64,000 nucleotides of DNA, from NCBI GenBank assembly GCA_945904015.1, contig CAMDPK010000001.1, forward strand, positions 1 to 64,000. Direction: 5' to 3'. This document shows, piece after piece, positions 10,675-19,915 of this stretch. The notes under the pieces are model-generated. The model ran no database searches. It saw only the letters and a list, made by a program, of their open reading frames with translations, and had not been told where the DNA came from. The stretch comes from Candidatus Kuenenia stuttgartensis (GTDB taxonomy: Bacteria; Planctomycetota; Planctomycetia; Planctomycetales; Planctomycetaceae). The translations under genes were made by a program, and so were the position numbers. Numbering within the stretch: the first letter of the stretch is position 1; every line of letters begins with the position of its first letter.

Positions 10675-12189
10675 CTACGCCAGCATTTCGGTGACGACGT
10701 GGCTGCCTTCCGGGAGCATCGGCTGCGGGCGGCCGACTCGGTCGGGCAACGCGGCGTGCGGGTCGATGCCCAGCAGGTGGTACATCGTCGCCAGCATGTC
10801 CTTCGGCGAAAGCGGATGGTCGGTGACTTCGGCGGCGTGAGCGTCGGTCGAACCGATGACTCGGCCCCTCGCAATGCCGCCGCCGGCAAATTGAGCCGAG
10901 TACGCCTGCGACCAGTGATCGCGTCCGCCGTCTTGAGCTTTGTTGATCTTCGGAGTTCGGCCATGTTCGCTGATGCAGACGACGAGCGTGTCGTCGAGCA
11001 TCCCGCGTCGTTCGAGATCGAGAATCAAACCGGCATACGCCTTGTCCAAGCCGGGGAGCAGTTGATCGACCATGCGCGGGAAGTGTTCGTAGTGCGTGTC
11101 CCACGCATCGCCCGCGAGTCCGTATTCGTCCCAGAAGACCGAGACCAACCGCGTGCCCGCTTCGAGCATTCGTCGCGCGGCGAGACACGACTGACCGAAG
11201 AGCGTCATGCCGTATGACTCGCGCGTCTCCGGCGATTCCTTGCGCACGTCGAGCGCGTCGGCAACCTTCGTCGAACTGATCAGCGAGAATGCCATCTCCT
11301 GCATCTTGCTGTGCGACGTTCCGGCCAGCGAGCGTTCAAGGTCGCGGCGCTGATCCTCGAACTGTTGCAGCAGCGAACGACGACGGCTCATGCGATCGAC
11401 CGTCATGTCTTTCGGTGCGTCTGTCGCGGCCATGCGGAAGTGCGAATCGGGCGTGCAGCCGAGATACGGTTCGAGACCCGTCCACGAGAAACCGGGGCGA
11501 GCCTTTGTGATCTCTTTGGTCCCTTGGCCAATGAACTCGGTCCAGGTCGGGTTGTAGGCACCGCCGAGAAACGCGGCGTACGGGCCGGCTCGGAATGGTT
11601 GATCGACTCGCTGCGTGCTGAAGGGGAACGGCAGCGCGGCGTTCTGCACGAAGTCGCCGAGCTTGCCGCCGCGGCGTTGTCGATCGAAGTATTCGACCAC
11701 CGAGCCGAAGTACGGATGGTGCCGCGGGTCGTTCGGTTCGAGTTCGGCATTCACATCGAGGGCCGACGCGCCGGTCATGGCATACGCGACGCCGTGAATC
11801 GGATGCGGGTGCGTCAACGACCGCACGACGGTCGTGCGATCCATGATCTTCGCCATGTTCGGCAGATGCTCGCAGACATCGCAGCCGGGGAGCGACGTCG
11901 GGATCGACTGCATGGTGCCGCGAATCTCGACCGGAGCGTTCGGCTTCATGTCGAACGTCTCAAGCTGGCTGGGCGAGCCGTACAAAAACAGAACGATGCA
12001 GCGTTTCGCCTTGCCGAACGAGTTGCTGAGTTCGCCCTGCACTCGCGGGCCGTTCGCCGCGTAGGCCGCCTCGTGCGACAGCAGGTTGTCCAAGCCGAGG
12101 CCCACCATCCCCAAACCGCCGACTTGCAGCAGATCGCGCCGCGTCAGGCCGGTACACAATTGGCGGGGATGACTGAGAACTCGCAGCAT
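10675..12189 (-). CDS. DUF1501 family protein without adjacent PSCyt1 partner
   Basis: 504-residue DUF1501 protein. ATG 12189 is preceded by GGAG with eight-base spacing. A twin-arginine signal (LTRRDLLQVGGLGMVGLGL) is followed by the family core CIVLFLYGSPSQLETFDMKP, then VVRSLTHPHPIHGVAYAM, ISEHGRTPKIN and GGRDHWSQAYSAQFAGGG. The C-terminus has DMLATMYHLLGIDPHAALPD. Unlike the other three DUF1501 genes here it stands alone: upstream is a divergent gene and downstream the convergent gene at 8925. The sequence differs clearly from the other three, so it belongs to another subfamily. Confidence 0.9.
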   Translation of the reverse strand: MLRVLSHPRQLCTGLTRRDLLQVGGLGMVGLGLDNLLSHEAAYAANGPRVQGELSNSFGKAKRCIVLFLYGSPSQLETFDMKPNAPVEIRGTMQSIPTSLPGCDVCEHLPNMAKIMDRTTVVRSLTHPHPIHGVAYAMTGASALDVNAELEPNDPRHHPYFGSVVEYFDRQRRGGKLGDFVQNAALPFPFSTQRVDQPFRAGPYAAFLGGAYNPTWTEFIGQGTKEITKARPGFSWTGLEPYLGCTPDSHFRMAATDAPKDMTVDRMSRRRSLLQQFEDQRRDLERSLAGTSHSKMQEMAFSLISSTKVADALDVRKESPETRESYGMTLFGQSCLAARRMLEAGTRLVSVFWDEYGLAGDAWDTHYEHFPRMVDQLLPGLDKAYAGLILDLERRGMLDDTLVVCISEHGRTPKINKAQDGGRDHWSQAYSAQFAGGGIARGRVIGSTDAHAAEVTDHPLSPKDMLATMYHLLGIDPHAALPDRVGRPQPMLPEGSHVVTEMLA

Positions 12190-12380
12190 GATTCAGACTC
12201 CGTGGTCCCGGAAGTTTACGCCCGGAAGCATCAAGGGGCAGCGATGCTATCGGTAGAAATCGGCACCAGCAAGCCGAGACCTGCGGGAAGAACCGGCTGT
12301 GCCGGTCGAGTTCCGCCAATCTGCCGATACGATCCGCCCGACTCGGTGAATTCACGAAGGATCTTGCGGTTGAGCAGTCT

Positions 12381-13766
12381 ATGCCCGAATTCGTCCAACG
12401 TAGTTTGATGCCCGCCTCGGCCGAGGACTTGTTCGCTTGGCACGCTCGCCCCGGCGCGTTCGAGCGGCTGCTGCCGCCGTGGGAACGGATCGAAATCCGA
12501 CACCCGGCCAAGTCGCTCGCGAATGGCGACCGAGCCGAATTGGTCATCCGGATCGGGCCGCTGCGACAACGCATGGTTGCGGAGCACCACGCTCTGTCCG
12601 ATGGCATCGGCTTTCGCGACGAGCAAATTGTCGGCCCGTTCGCGAAGTGGGAGCACACGCATCGAATGACACCTGCCGAGGCCGACGACTCAGCGAGCTG
12701 TCTGGAGGATCGAATCCACTTCGACGCGCCATTCGGTACGATTGGCCGTGTGCTCCTGGGGCGGACAATTCGACGGTCGATCGAACGGACGTTCGCGTAC
12801 CGGCATCGCATCACTGCCGCCGACTTGGCCGCTCACCAGACCGCACAGGAAAAACAAGGAACCCGCTCGATGAACATTTTGGTGACAGGCTCAACGGGAT
12901 TGGTTGGCTCGGCAGTCGTGTCCTTTCTGACGACTGGCGGACACCGCGTCGTGCGACTTGTTCGCCGGGCCGCGCGTGGTCCGGACGAAGTCGAGTGGAA
13001 TCCACACGCCGGCACAATCGACGCCGCGAAGCTGGAAGGACTCGACGCCGTCGTGCATCTCGCCGGAGAGAACATCGCGACCGGTCGTTGGAACGCCGCG
13101 AAGAAAGCCCGCATCCGCGACAGCCGAGTCAACGGGACGCGCGTGCTGAGCGAAGCACTCGCCAAGCTGTCCCATAAACCGCGCGTGCTGGTCGGTGCGT
13201 CGGCCATCGGCTACTACGGCGAGCGCGGCGAAACCGTGATGACCGAAGCGAGCCCGCCCGGTCTGAATTTTCTCTGCAACGTTTGCCGCGATTGGGAAGC
13301 TGCGACGAATCCCGCTCGCGATGCCGGCATTCGCGTCGTCAATTTGCGAATCGGCGTCGTGCTGACTCCGCGAGGCGGCGCGCTGGAGAAAATGTTGCTG
13401 CCTTTCAAACTCTGCGCGGGTGGAGTCGTCGGCACTGGCCGGCAGTTTTGGAGCTGGATCGCGCTCGACGACGTGGTCGGTGCGATTCATCACGCGATCA
13501 CGCACGACGAACTCTCCGGGCCAGTGAACGCGGTCTCGCCAGAACCAGCCACGAACCGCGATTTCACCAAAACGCTCGGCCGAGTGCTCGGCCGTCCGAC
13601 AATCGCTCCGCTGCCAGCGTTCGTCGTGAAGCTGCTCATGGGCGAGATGGGCGAAGAACTGCTGCTGGCCAGCACACGCGTCGTACCGAACCGGCTACAA
13701 GAAACCGGCTATCAGTTTCGGTGCCCAACGTTGGATGGTGCCTTGCGGCATCTGCTCGGTCGCTGA
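12381..13766 (+). CDS. SRPBCC domain fused to TIGR01777-type SDR epimerase
   Basis: 461 residues in two parts. Residues 1-155 form a polyketide-cyclase/START-like SRPBCC fold (FVQRSLMPASAEDLFAWHARPGAFERL; FAKWEHTHRM). Residues 164-461 form an NAD(P)-binding protein of the YfcH/SDR39U1 type (TIGR01777), with MNILVTGSTGLVGSAVV, HLAGENIATGRW, GASAIGYYG and the C-terminal RVVPNRLQETGYQFRCP. The fusion is known in bacteria; the substrate is unknown. An internal ATG at 12870 with an AAGGA nearby could start a separate SDR polypeptide. The gene is divergent from the DUF1501 gene at 12189. Confidence 0.88.
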   Translation: MPEFVQRSLMPASAEDLFAWHARPGAFERLLPPWERIEIRHPAKSLANGDRAELVIRIGPLRQRMVAEHHALSDGIGFRDEQIVGPFAKWEHTHRMTPAEADDSASCLEDRIHFDAPFGTIGRVLLGRTIRRSIERTFAYRHRITAADLAAHQTAQEKQGTRSMNILVTGSTGLVGSAVVSFLTTGGHRVVRLVRRAARGPDEVEWNPHAGTIDAAKLEGLDAVVHLAGENIATGRWNAAKKARIRDSRVNGTRVLSEALAKLSHKPRVLVGASAIGYYGERGETVMTEASPPGLNFLCNVCRDWEAATNPARDAGIRVVNLRIGVVLTPRGGALEKMLLPFKLCAGGVVGTGRQFWSWIALDDVVGAIHHAITHDELSGPVNAVSPEPATNRDFTKTLGRVLGRPTIAPLPAFVVKLLMGEMGEELLLASTRVVPNRLQETGYQFRCPTLDGALRHLLGR

Positions 13767-13776
13767 TCGCGAATCG

Positions 13777-15249
13777 TTACGCGAGCACCTTCTGAACGAC
13801 GTTGCCGCCGACGTCCGTCAGCCGGTAATCGCGGCCTTGGAAGCGGAACGTCAGCCGTTTGTGGTCCAGGCCGAGCAGATGCAGGATCGTGGCTTGCAGG
13901 TCATGTACGTGGACTTGGTCTTCGGTGATGTAGTAGCCGATGTCGTCGGTCTGGCCGATCGACTGGCCGGGCTTCACTCCGGCACCGGCCATCCACATCG
14001 TGAAGGCTTCGAGATGATGATCGCGGCCGGGGAGTTTGTCGCGTGGTTCACCTTGCGGAGTGCGGCCAAACTCGCCCCCCCAGAGGACCAGTGTGTCGTT
14101 GAGCAAACCGCGCTGCTTGAGATCTTTGACCAGCGCGGCGGCCGCTTGATCGGTTTCCGCACAACGATCATCGAGTGCCTTGCCGAGATCGGTGCCGGGG
14201 TTGCCGTGATGATCCCAGTCGGTGTGATAAAGCTGCACGAAGCGGACACCTCGTTCAATCAGCCGCCGCGCGAGCAAACAGTTTCGCGCGAAGCTCGGTT
14301 TCGAGGGGTCTTTCAGGCCGTACATTTCCAGCGTTTCTTTCGTCTCGCTGCCGAGGTTGATGAGTTCGGGAGCGCTCGTCTGCATCCGATACGCCATCTC
14401 GTAGGCCGCGATGCGCGTCGAGATCTCTGGATCGCCGACGAGCTTCAGTCGCTCGGCGTTGAGGTCTTTCACAGTCGAAACGAAATCACCCTGCCGTTCC
14501 TCGGAGACTCCGGCCGGGTTCGACAGATTCAAAATTGGCTCGGCACCGTTGAGCAACGGCACGCCTTGATAACTGGTCGGCAAGAAGCCGCTGGCCCAGA
14601 GCGGTGTCCCGCCGCGCGGACCGCGCGGGCCGCTGTGCATCACCACGAAGCCGGGCAGGCTGTCCGCTGCGCTGCCGATGCCGTACGTCACCCAGGCTCC
14701 CATCGACGGCCGGCCGCTGAAGCGATCGAAGCCGGTGTTCATGTAGAGCTTCGCCGGGCCGTGATTGAAGACTTCAGTCTTCATGCTCTTGATAAACGTC
14801 ACGTCATCCGCGATCGAACCGAGATGCGGCAATGCCTCACTGATCGTCGCGCCGCACTCGCCCCACTGCCGAAATTTTCGCACCGACCCCAGCAGCTTGG
14901 CGTCTTTCTTGATAAACGCGAACCGCTTGCCGGCGACGAACGATTCCGGAATGACCTGCCCATCCATCTCGATGAGCTTCGGCTTCGGAGTGAACAGCTC
15001 AAGCTGGCTCGGCCCACCAGCCATGAACAAGTGGATGACCTGCTTGGCCTGCGCCGGGAAATGCCCGTCGCGCGGAGCCATCGGATTTGTCACGCGCGCT
15101 GAGTCACCGGAGGAACTCGGCACCGGTGCTGCCAGCAGACTGTCCTTCGCCAGCAGCGACGCCAACCCAACCGAGCCGAGACCGACTCCGGTGTTCGCGA
15201 AGAAATGCCGGCGGGTGATTTCTCGGAGATACTGTTGTTCGATGTCCAT
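13777..15249 (-). CDS. DUF1501 family protein, Tat-exported
   Basis: 490 residues from ATG 15249; a TTG 18 bases upstream is possible but less likely. The start is 23 bases after the stop of the PSCyt1 gene at 15273. A twin-arginine signal ITRRHFFANTGVGLGSVGLA is followed by KQVIHLFMAGGPSQLELFTPKP, WGECGATISE, VTFIKSMKTEVFNH and WGGEFGRTPQGE. The C-terminus has DLQATILHLLGLDHKRLTFRFQG. It is clearly homologous to the DUF1501 genes at 7402 and 39507. Second gene of a two-gene operon. Confidence 0.92.
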   Translation of the reverse strand: MDIEQQYLREITRRHFFANTGVGLGSVGLASLLAKDSLLAAPVPSSSGDSARVTNPMAPRDGHFPAQAKQVIHLFMAGGPSQLELFTPKPKLIEMDGQVIPESFVAGKRFAFIKKDAKLLGSVRKFRQWGECGATISEALPHLGSIADDVTFIKSMKTEVFNHGPAKLYMNTGFDRFSGRPSMGAWVTYGIGSAADSLPGFVVMHSGPRGPRGGTPLWASGFLPTSYQGVPLLNGAEPILNLSNPAGVSEERQGDFVSTVKDLNAERLKLVGDPEISTRIAAYEMAYRMQTSAPELINLGSETKETLEMYGLKDPSKPSFARNCLLARRLIERGVRFVQLYHTDWDHHGNPGTDLGKALDDRCAETDQAAAALVKDLKQRGLLNDTLVLWGGEFGRTPQGEPRDKLPGRDHHLEAFTMWMAGAGVKPGQSIGQTDDIGYYITEDQVHVHDLQATILHLLGLDHKRLTFRFQGRDYRLTDVGGNVVQKVLA

Positions 15250-15272
15250 TGGGCAGGTCTCGTTCAAGGAGA

Positions 15273-18200
15273 TTATTCGCGGGTTATGAACTCATCCAAG
15301 TTCAGCAGCACGCGGGCAACAGCGATCCAGGCAGACTTGGCTGGGTCTTTGTCTTTTGGATCGGCGGCGAAGGCGGTGCGCTGAGCGTTCAGGAACTCTC
15401 GCAGTTTTCGCAGTTCCAGATCGGTTGGCGCGCGCGAGTAGCAGAGTTCAACAGCTTGCCATAGTCGCGCGTCGTCGCTGTCAGCGACCGACGGCGGCGG
15501 TGACGGCGGCAGCGGGCCGAACGACATGATTCGATCGGCGAGTCCGACGGCGAACTCGTGGAAGGAACGGTCGTTGGCGAGCGTCAGCGCTTGCAGCGGC
15601 GTGTTTGAACGATTGCGGCGCGTGCAGGTGCCGTTCGCATCGGGAGCATCGAACGTCGGCAGCATCGGGTACGGGCTGCTCCGCCAAAAATACGTGTACA
15701 TGCCGCGGCGATAACGATCGAGCCCGGTGCTCTCGGCCCACGGCTTCTTCTGCTGCGTGACGATGTAGATGCCTTCTGGCTGCGGCGGATTGACTCCCGG
15801 CCCGCCGAGATGCCGAGTCAGCAAGCCGCTGGCCGACAGGCACACGTCGCGAACGAGTTCGGCTTCCAACCGCAGTCGCGATTGCCGAGCCAACAACTTG
15901 TTCGCCGGATCGCGTTCGCGCAGTTCCGGTCGCATGTGCGATGCCTGGCAGTACGTGGCTGACGTGACGATCAGGCGATGCAGACGTTTGAGGGACCAAG
16001 CAGTGGCCGGATTGTTGTGCTGACGGCTGTCGCTCTGCATGAATTCGCCAGCCAGCCAATCCAGCAACTCCGGGTGTGTGGGCGGATCGCCTTGCGTGCC
16101 AAAGTCGTTTTCGGTCGGGACGAGTCCCGCTCCGAAGAACGCTTGCCAGGCGCGGTTGACGGTGACGCGCGCGGTCAACGGGTTGTCGGGTGAGCAGAGC
16201 CACTTCGCGAATTCGAGCCTCGCGGACGCGGCGCGTTTCTTGGCGTCGACGTCTTGCGACAGATGAATCGCCGGCAACACGTCCGGGACGCCCGGTTCGA
16301 CGGCGGCTCCTTTTCGCAGGAAGTCACCGCGGATCATGATGTGTGTCGAGCGCGGCTCTGCCTTCGCCTTCATGACGAGCGTTGTCGGAATCGCCTTGTT
16401 CAGTGCGTCGAGTTGCTTCTTCAAGCCATCCAATTTCTCGGCGAGCGGCTTGCGGCGCGGGTCGGTGTTTTTGAATGCGGTTTGCAGTTGCTCAACCTGC
16501 TGCTTCGAGCGTTTGTCGGTCGGCGTCGCAACGATTTTCTTGATGCTCGCGGGGACCGACAGCACGTCGGCGGATGCTCCGCTGACCGAAATGCGGAAGC
16601 AGCCGACGAGGTAGTTGGGCACCGAATGCAAATGGTGCATCTTCACGATCAGCTTCGTTCCTGACTTTGCGACGATCGGTTCTTTCGGGAAGAAGACCGC
16701 CTCGCGCGGAACGTTCAACATCTCGCCGGAGTTCGGTTTCACGTTGATCGCCCAGCCAGTATTCGGCTTGCCATCAATCGCGTCCGAGACCGGATAGCCA
16801 TCCTGCGAGTGATCGGCGATGGCTTTGACGAGGGGTGAGGGGCGAGGGGCGAGGGGCGAGGACTTGTCACCGTCTTCAACGAGCACTTCAAACTCGCTGA
16901 GTACGAAGTTTCCTTCGGCGCGACCCGGGCCCATCATCGGCAGGCTGGCATGATTCAGCGTTTCGAGACGGATCGCCGTGATCGGAGTGTCGGCCGGCGG
17001 ATCGAACGTGATCGTGTAAACGTCGTTGGCCGGCGTGCTGAAATCGACGAGCAGCGTTGTGCCGTCGATCTTCGTCAGCGTCGCCCCTTTGTCTGTTTTC
17101 CAAACGGTCGGGTCGAGGACCGTCCAGCCCCCTTCAGACTGTGACGCGACCGAGCGTTCCCAATCGGGCAGTCCTTTGAGCAACTCGGCATCGAGTTCTT
17201 TCAGCGGCTTCTCGGCCATCGCGACTTCGGCGTCGAGCCGCTTTTGTTCGGCGAGTTGATCGGCGGACGGAACCGGCAAGCTCGGTTCGTCGCAGTGATT
17301 GAAGACGGCGAAGACCTTGTAGAAGTCGCGCTGCGAAATCGGGTCGAACTTGTGCGAGTGACATTGAGCACAGCCGATCGTCAGTCCCAGCCATGCTGCG
17401 CCGGTCGTGCTGACTCGATCGACGACCGCTTCGACGCGGAACTGTTCTTGATCGGTGCCACCCTCCTCGTTGACCAGTGTGTTGCGATGAAAGCCGGTCG
17501 CGACGAGTTGCTCGGTCGTCGCGTTCGGCAGCAAGTCGCCGGCGAGTTGCTCGACGGTGAATTGATCGAACGGCATGTCGGCGTTGATCGCGTTGATGAC
17601 CCACTCGCGATACTTCCAAACCTGCCGAGCCGAATCAATCGTGAAGCCGTTCGAGTCGGCGTACCGCGCGATGTCGAGCCAATGCCGCCCGTGCCGTTCA
17701 CCATAGGCCGGAGACGCGAGCAGTCGATCGACCAACCGCTCGTAAGCGTCCGGTTCTTGATCGGCGACGAAGTCACGCACCGCATCGGGCGACGGCAGCA
17801 CTCCCAACAAATCCAGACTGAGCCGCCGAATCAGCGTGGAGCGATCCGCTTCTGGCGACGGTGCAAGTCCTTCGCGTTCGAGACGTGCTCGCACGAAGGT
17901 GTCGATGGGATTGAAGAGTGGGGAGTGGCGAGTGGCGAGTGGCGAGTTAGGAACAGTCGGCCGTCGAATTGGCTGGAACGACCAGTGATTGCTTTTGACA
18001 ACCTCGCTCGCCGTGTCGGAGGCCGGCAACTTCGCGCCGCCGTCGATCCACTTCTTGATGAGTTCAATGTCGGCGACCGAGAGTCGTGGCTTCTCATACG
18101 GCATCGCAGTGACGTCGCCTTTGCCGATCAACGCCTGAAACAGAATGCTCTCGTCGCTCTTGCCCGGAACGATCGCCGCGCCGCGATCTCCCCCTTTGAT

Positions 18201-18455
18201 GGCTAGATGACCCAGGTCCAACCGAAAGCCCGACTCGTCTTTGTCCGCCTTGTGACAATCGACGCAGTGCTTGGCGAAGAGCGGTTTGATCTGTTTCTCA
18301 AAGTCGATTGCGCCAGCGTCCGTTGCCGGTTGGTCGGCGGCATCGGCGGTCGGCAGGCCGAGATCGAACGTCGGCGAAAGCGCGCTCATCCCGCAGCAAG
18401 TCAACCACCAGGCCAGCGGCAACAGCACGAGCAACTTGAGCCAACAGGATTTCAT
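15273..18455 (-). CDS. PSCyt1/DUF1549/DUF1553 cytochrome-like protein
   Basis: 1060 residues from ATG 18455, with GGGAG seven bases before. The signal peptide (MKSCWLKLLVLLPLAWWLTCCG) ends in a possible lipobox LTCC. The first haem motif is CVDCH (residues 64-68). DUF1549 contains PIDTFVRARLEREGL and GRHWLDIARYADSNG. The second haem motif is in CAQCHSHKFDPIS near residue 362. A discoidin-like middle part (AIRLETLNHASLPMMGPG) is followed by a charged helical segment and DUF1553 (RVTVNRAWQAFFGAGLVPTENDFG). Two low-complexity repeats are translated in frame in linkers (VPNSPLATRHSPLF and SSPLAPRPSPLVK). It is co-transcribed with the DUF1501 gene downstream. Confidence 0.92.
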   Translation of the reverse strand: MKSCWLKLLVLLPLAWWLTCCGMSALSPTFDLGLPTADAADQPATDAGAIDFEKQIKPLFAKHCVDCHKADKDESGFRLDLGHLAIKGGDRGAAIVPGKSDESILFQALIGKGDVTAMPYEKPRLSVADIELIKKWIDGGAKLPASDTASEVVKSNHWSFQPIRRPTVPNSPLATRHSPLFNPIDTFVRARLEREGLAPSPEADRSTLIRRLSLDLLGVLPSPDAVRDFVADQEPDAYERLVDRLLASPAYGERHGRHWLDIARYADSNGFTIDSARQVWKYREWVINAINADMPFDQFTVEQLAGDLLPNATTEQLVATGFHRNTLVNEEGGTDQEQFRVEAVVDRVSTTGAAWLGLTIGCAQCHSHKFDPISQRDFYKVFAVFNHCDEPSLPVPSADQLAEQKRLDAEVAMAEKPLKELDAELLKGLPDWERSVASQSEGGWTVLDPTVWKTDKGATLTKIDGTTLLVDFSTPANDVYTITFDPPADTPITAIRLETLNHASLPMMGPGRAEGNFVLSEFEVLVEDGDKSSPLAPRPSPLVKAIADHSQDGYPVSDAIDGKPNTGWAINVKPNSGEMLNVPREAVFFPKEPIVAKSGTKLIVKMHHLHSVPNYLVGCFRISVSGASADVLSVPASIKKIVATPTDKRSKQQVEQLQTAFKNTDPRRKPLAEKLDGLKKQLDALNKAIPTTLVMKAKAEPRSTHIMIRGDFLRKGAAVEPGVPDVLPAIHLSQDVDAKKRAASARLEFAKWLCSPDNPLTARVTVNRAWQAFFGAGLVPTENDFGTQGDPPTHPELLDWLAGEFMQSDSRQHNNPATAWSLKRLHRLIVTSATYCQASHMRPELRERDPANKLLARQSRLRLEAELVRDVCLSASGLLTRHLGGPGVNPPQPEGIYIVTQQKKPWAESTGLDRYRRGMYTYFWRSSPYPMLPTFDAPDANGTCTRRNRSNTPLQALTLANDRSFHEFAVGLADRIMSFGPLPPSPPPSVADSDDARLWQAVELCYSRAPTDLELRKLREFLNAQRTAFAADPKDKDPAKSAWIAVARVLLNLDEFITRE
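16829..16862. repeat. short tandem repeat GAGGGGC in PSCyt1 linker
   Basis: About four copies of a 7-8 base unit GAGGGGCG/GAGGGGTG, translated on the minus strand as SPLAPRPSPLV. It lies between the discoidin-like subdomains. Confidence 0.7.
17915..17950. repeat. short tandem repeat GAGTGGC in PSCyt1 linker
   Basis: About four copies of a 7-base unit GAGTGGC, translated on the minus strand as NSPLATRHSPLF. It sits immediately before PIDTF, the start of DUF1549. The unit is close to the one at 16829. Confidence 0.75.
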
Positions 18456-18599
18456 GGACAACTCCCGAAGAAGCGAATCGCGGCGGGACGTTAGGCGGGA
18501 TCAAAACCGATGGTCGCGGAAGGGCCGCATGCTACCATCGGGCCGAAAAGCCTCGCAACGACCGAGTTTCCGCCAAGCCAAGTTATGAAGGGCTGATGT

Positions 18600-19712
18600 G
18601 TGTCCGCAATCCCGCTCGAAACTGCACTGAAGGAGAAATCCCGCGAGCTGGGTTTCGACCTGTGCGGCGTCGCTGCCGCAGTGCGGCCAGACGGATTCGA
18701 CTCGCTGCGCCGCTGGCTGGACCGCGGATTCGCGGGCGAGATGGACTACATCCCGCGCCGCGAGGCGGCTTACGAGCATCCCTCGGGAGTGCTGCCGCCG
18801 GTTCGCAGCGTCGTCATGTTGGCGATGAATTATTTCGTGGGGCAGGTTTCCAACCTGCCCGGCTCATCGCGATCGGACGGGCAGGTTGGAAACCTGCCCC
18901 ACGGTCGGGTCGCCAGCTACGCGCGCGGTTCGCGCGACTATCACGATTTGCTGCGCGAGCGGTTGAAATCGCTCGCCGACTTCTTGCACGAGCAGCGGCC
19001 GGGATGTCGGACTCGCGGTTGCGTGGATACCGCTCCGCTGCTCGAACGTGACTTCGCCAAGCTCGCCGGACTCGGTTGGTTCGGCAAGAACACGATGCTG
19101 ATCAACAAGCGGCTCGGCAGCTTCTTCTTTCTCGCCGCACTGCTGACCGACATTGAATTGTCCCCGGATGAGCCGCATCACACCTCGCACTGCGGCACTT
19201 GCACGCGCTGTCTGGATGCGTGCCCAACCGACGCCTTCGTCGAGCCGTATGTGCTCGATGCGCGAAAGTGCATTTCGTATCTGACCATCGAACTGCGCGA
19301 TCAGCCGATCCCCACCGAGCTGCGATCGCAGATGGGCGATTGGGTCTTCGGCTGCGATGTCTGTCAGGACGTCTGCCCGTGGAATCGCAAAGCTCCGGTG
19401 TCGCGCGAACCAGCGTTCGCGCCGCGCGGGCAGCTTGATCCTGTTGATTTGGAGTGGCTCTTGTCGCTGGATCAAAACGGATTCGAGGACGCCTTCGCGG
19501 GGACTCCGCTACACCGCACCGGCCGTGCGGCTTTGTTGCGCAACGCCGCGATCGCACTGGGGAGTTCGCATGACTTGCACGCTCTACCGGTGCTTGAGCG
19601 TGCATTGCACGATGACGAACCGTTCGTGCGCGAGGCTGCGGAATGGGCGCTGGAGCATGTCGCTCGTAGACCGGACGCCTACGTCCGGTCACTTCCGACC
19701 GACCGGACGTAG
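18600..19712 (+). CDS. queG: epoxyqueuosine reductase
   Basis: 370-residue cobalamin- and iron-sulfur-dependent enzyme that reduces epoxyqueuosine to queuosine in tRNA. The start is GTG 18600, after GAAGGG. Typical parts: LKEKSRELGFDLCGVA, MDYIPRR, the region around Asp142 (CVDTAPLLERDFAKLAGLGWFGKNT), a ferredoxin-like cluster CGTCTRCLDACP (about 199-210), a second cluster CDVCQDVCPWN (about 251-261) and a C-terminal HEAT-like segment. Residues 79-102 (VGQVSNLPG ... VGNLPHG) are not part of the family and come from the palindromic element at 18836. The last 15 residues and the stop come from another element at 19666. Both lie in surface-type positions. Confidence 0.93.
   Translation: MSAIPLETALKEKSRELGFDLCGVAAAVRPDGFDSLRRWLDRGFAGEMDYIPRREAAYEHPSGVLPPVRSVVMLAMNYFVGQVSNLPGSSRSDGQVGNLPHGRVASYARGSRDYHDLLRERLKSLADFLHEQRPGCRTRGCVDTAPLLERDFAKLAGLGWFGKNTMLINKRLGSFFFLAALLTDIELSPDEPHHTSHCGTCTRCLDACPTDAFVEPYVLDARKCISYLTIELRDQPIPTELRSQMGDWVFGCDVCQDVCPWNRKAPVSREPAFAPRGQLDPVDLEWLLSLDQNGFEDAFAGTPLHRTGRAALLRNAAIALGSSHDLHALPVLERALHDDEPFVREAAEWALEHVARRPDAYVRSLPTDRT
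18836..18903. repeat. intragenic palindromic element, CGTGGGGCA type, inside queG
   Basis: Two perfectly inverted 25-base arms (18836-18860, 18879-18903) with an 18-base spacer. Each arm forms a hairpin (GGGCAGGTT ... AACCTGCCC). It is translated in frame as GQVSNLPG ... GQVGNLPH, close to the product of the element at 5231. Confidence 0.93.
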
Positions 19713-19725
19713 GCGTCCGGTCTAC
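19666..19725. repeat. palindromic element at queG 3' end supplying the stop codon
   Basis: Perfect 25-base inverted arms (19666-19690, 19701-19725) with a 10-base spacer; the core is CGGACGCCTACGTCCG. The queG frame enters the first arm and ends at TAG 19710-19712 in the second arm, so the final residues RRPDAYVRSLPTDRT are element-encoded. Confidence 0.92.
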
Positions 19726-19915
19726 TCCCTGCCCTCCATCTTTGCCCGACCGGAACGACCGTTCTTTCCGCTTCGTGTGGAGCAACCGGCATAACCGGAC
19801 CGATAAATCCGAGGAGAGAGTCCTCGCGTCGCGCTGAGGGTCGGGTTTTGTCCCGGCTCCGGGCCAATTCAGGCGAAATCGGCCGGACGAGATGCGAGCA
19901 GTCAGGGGGGGAATC

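Noticed and set aside
12381-13766. Two separate genes (SRPBCC and SDR) instead of a fusion
   Set aside because: The frame is continuous through the joint; the internal ATG 12870 with an AAGGA is possible but the fusion architecture is known.
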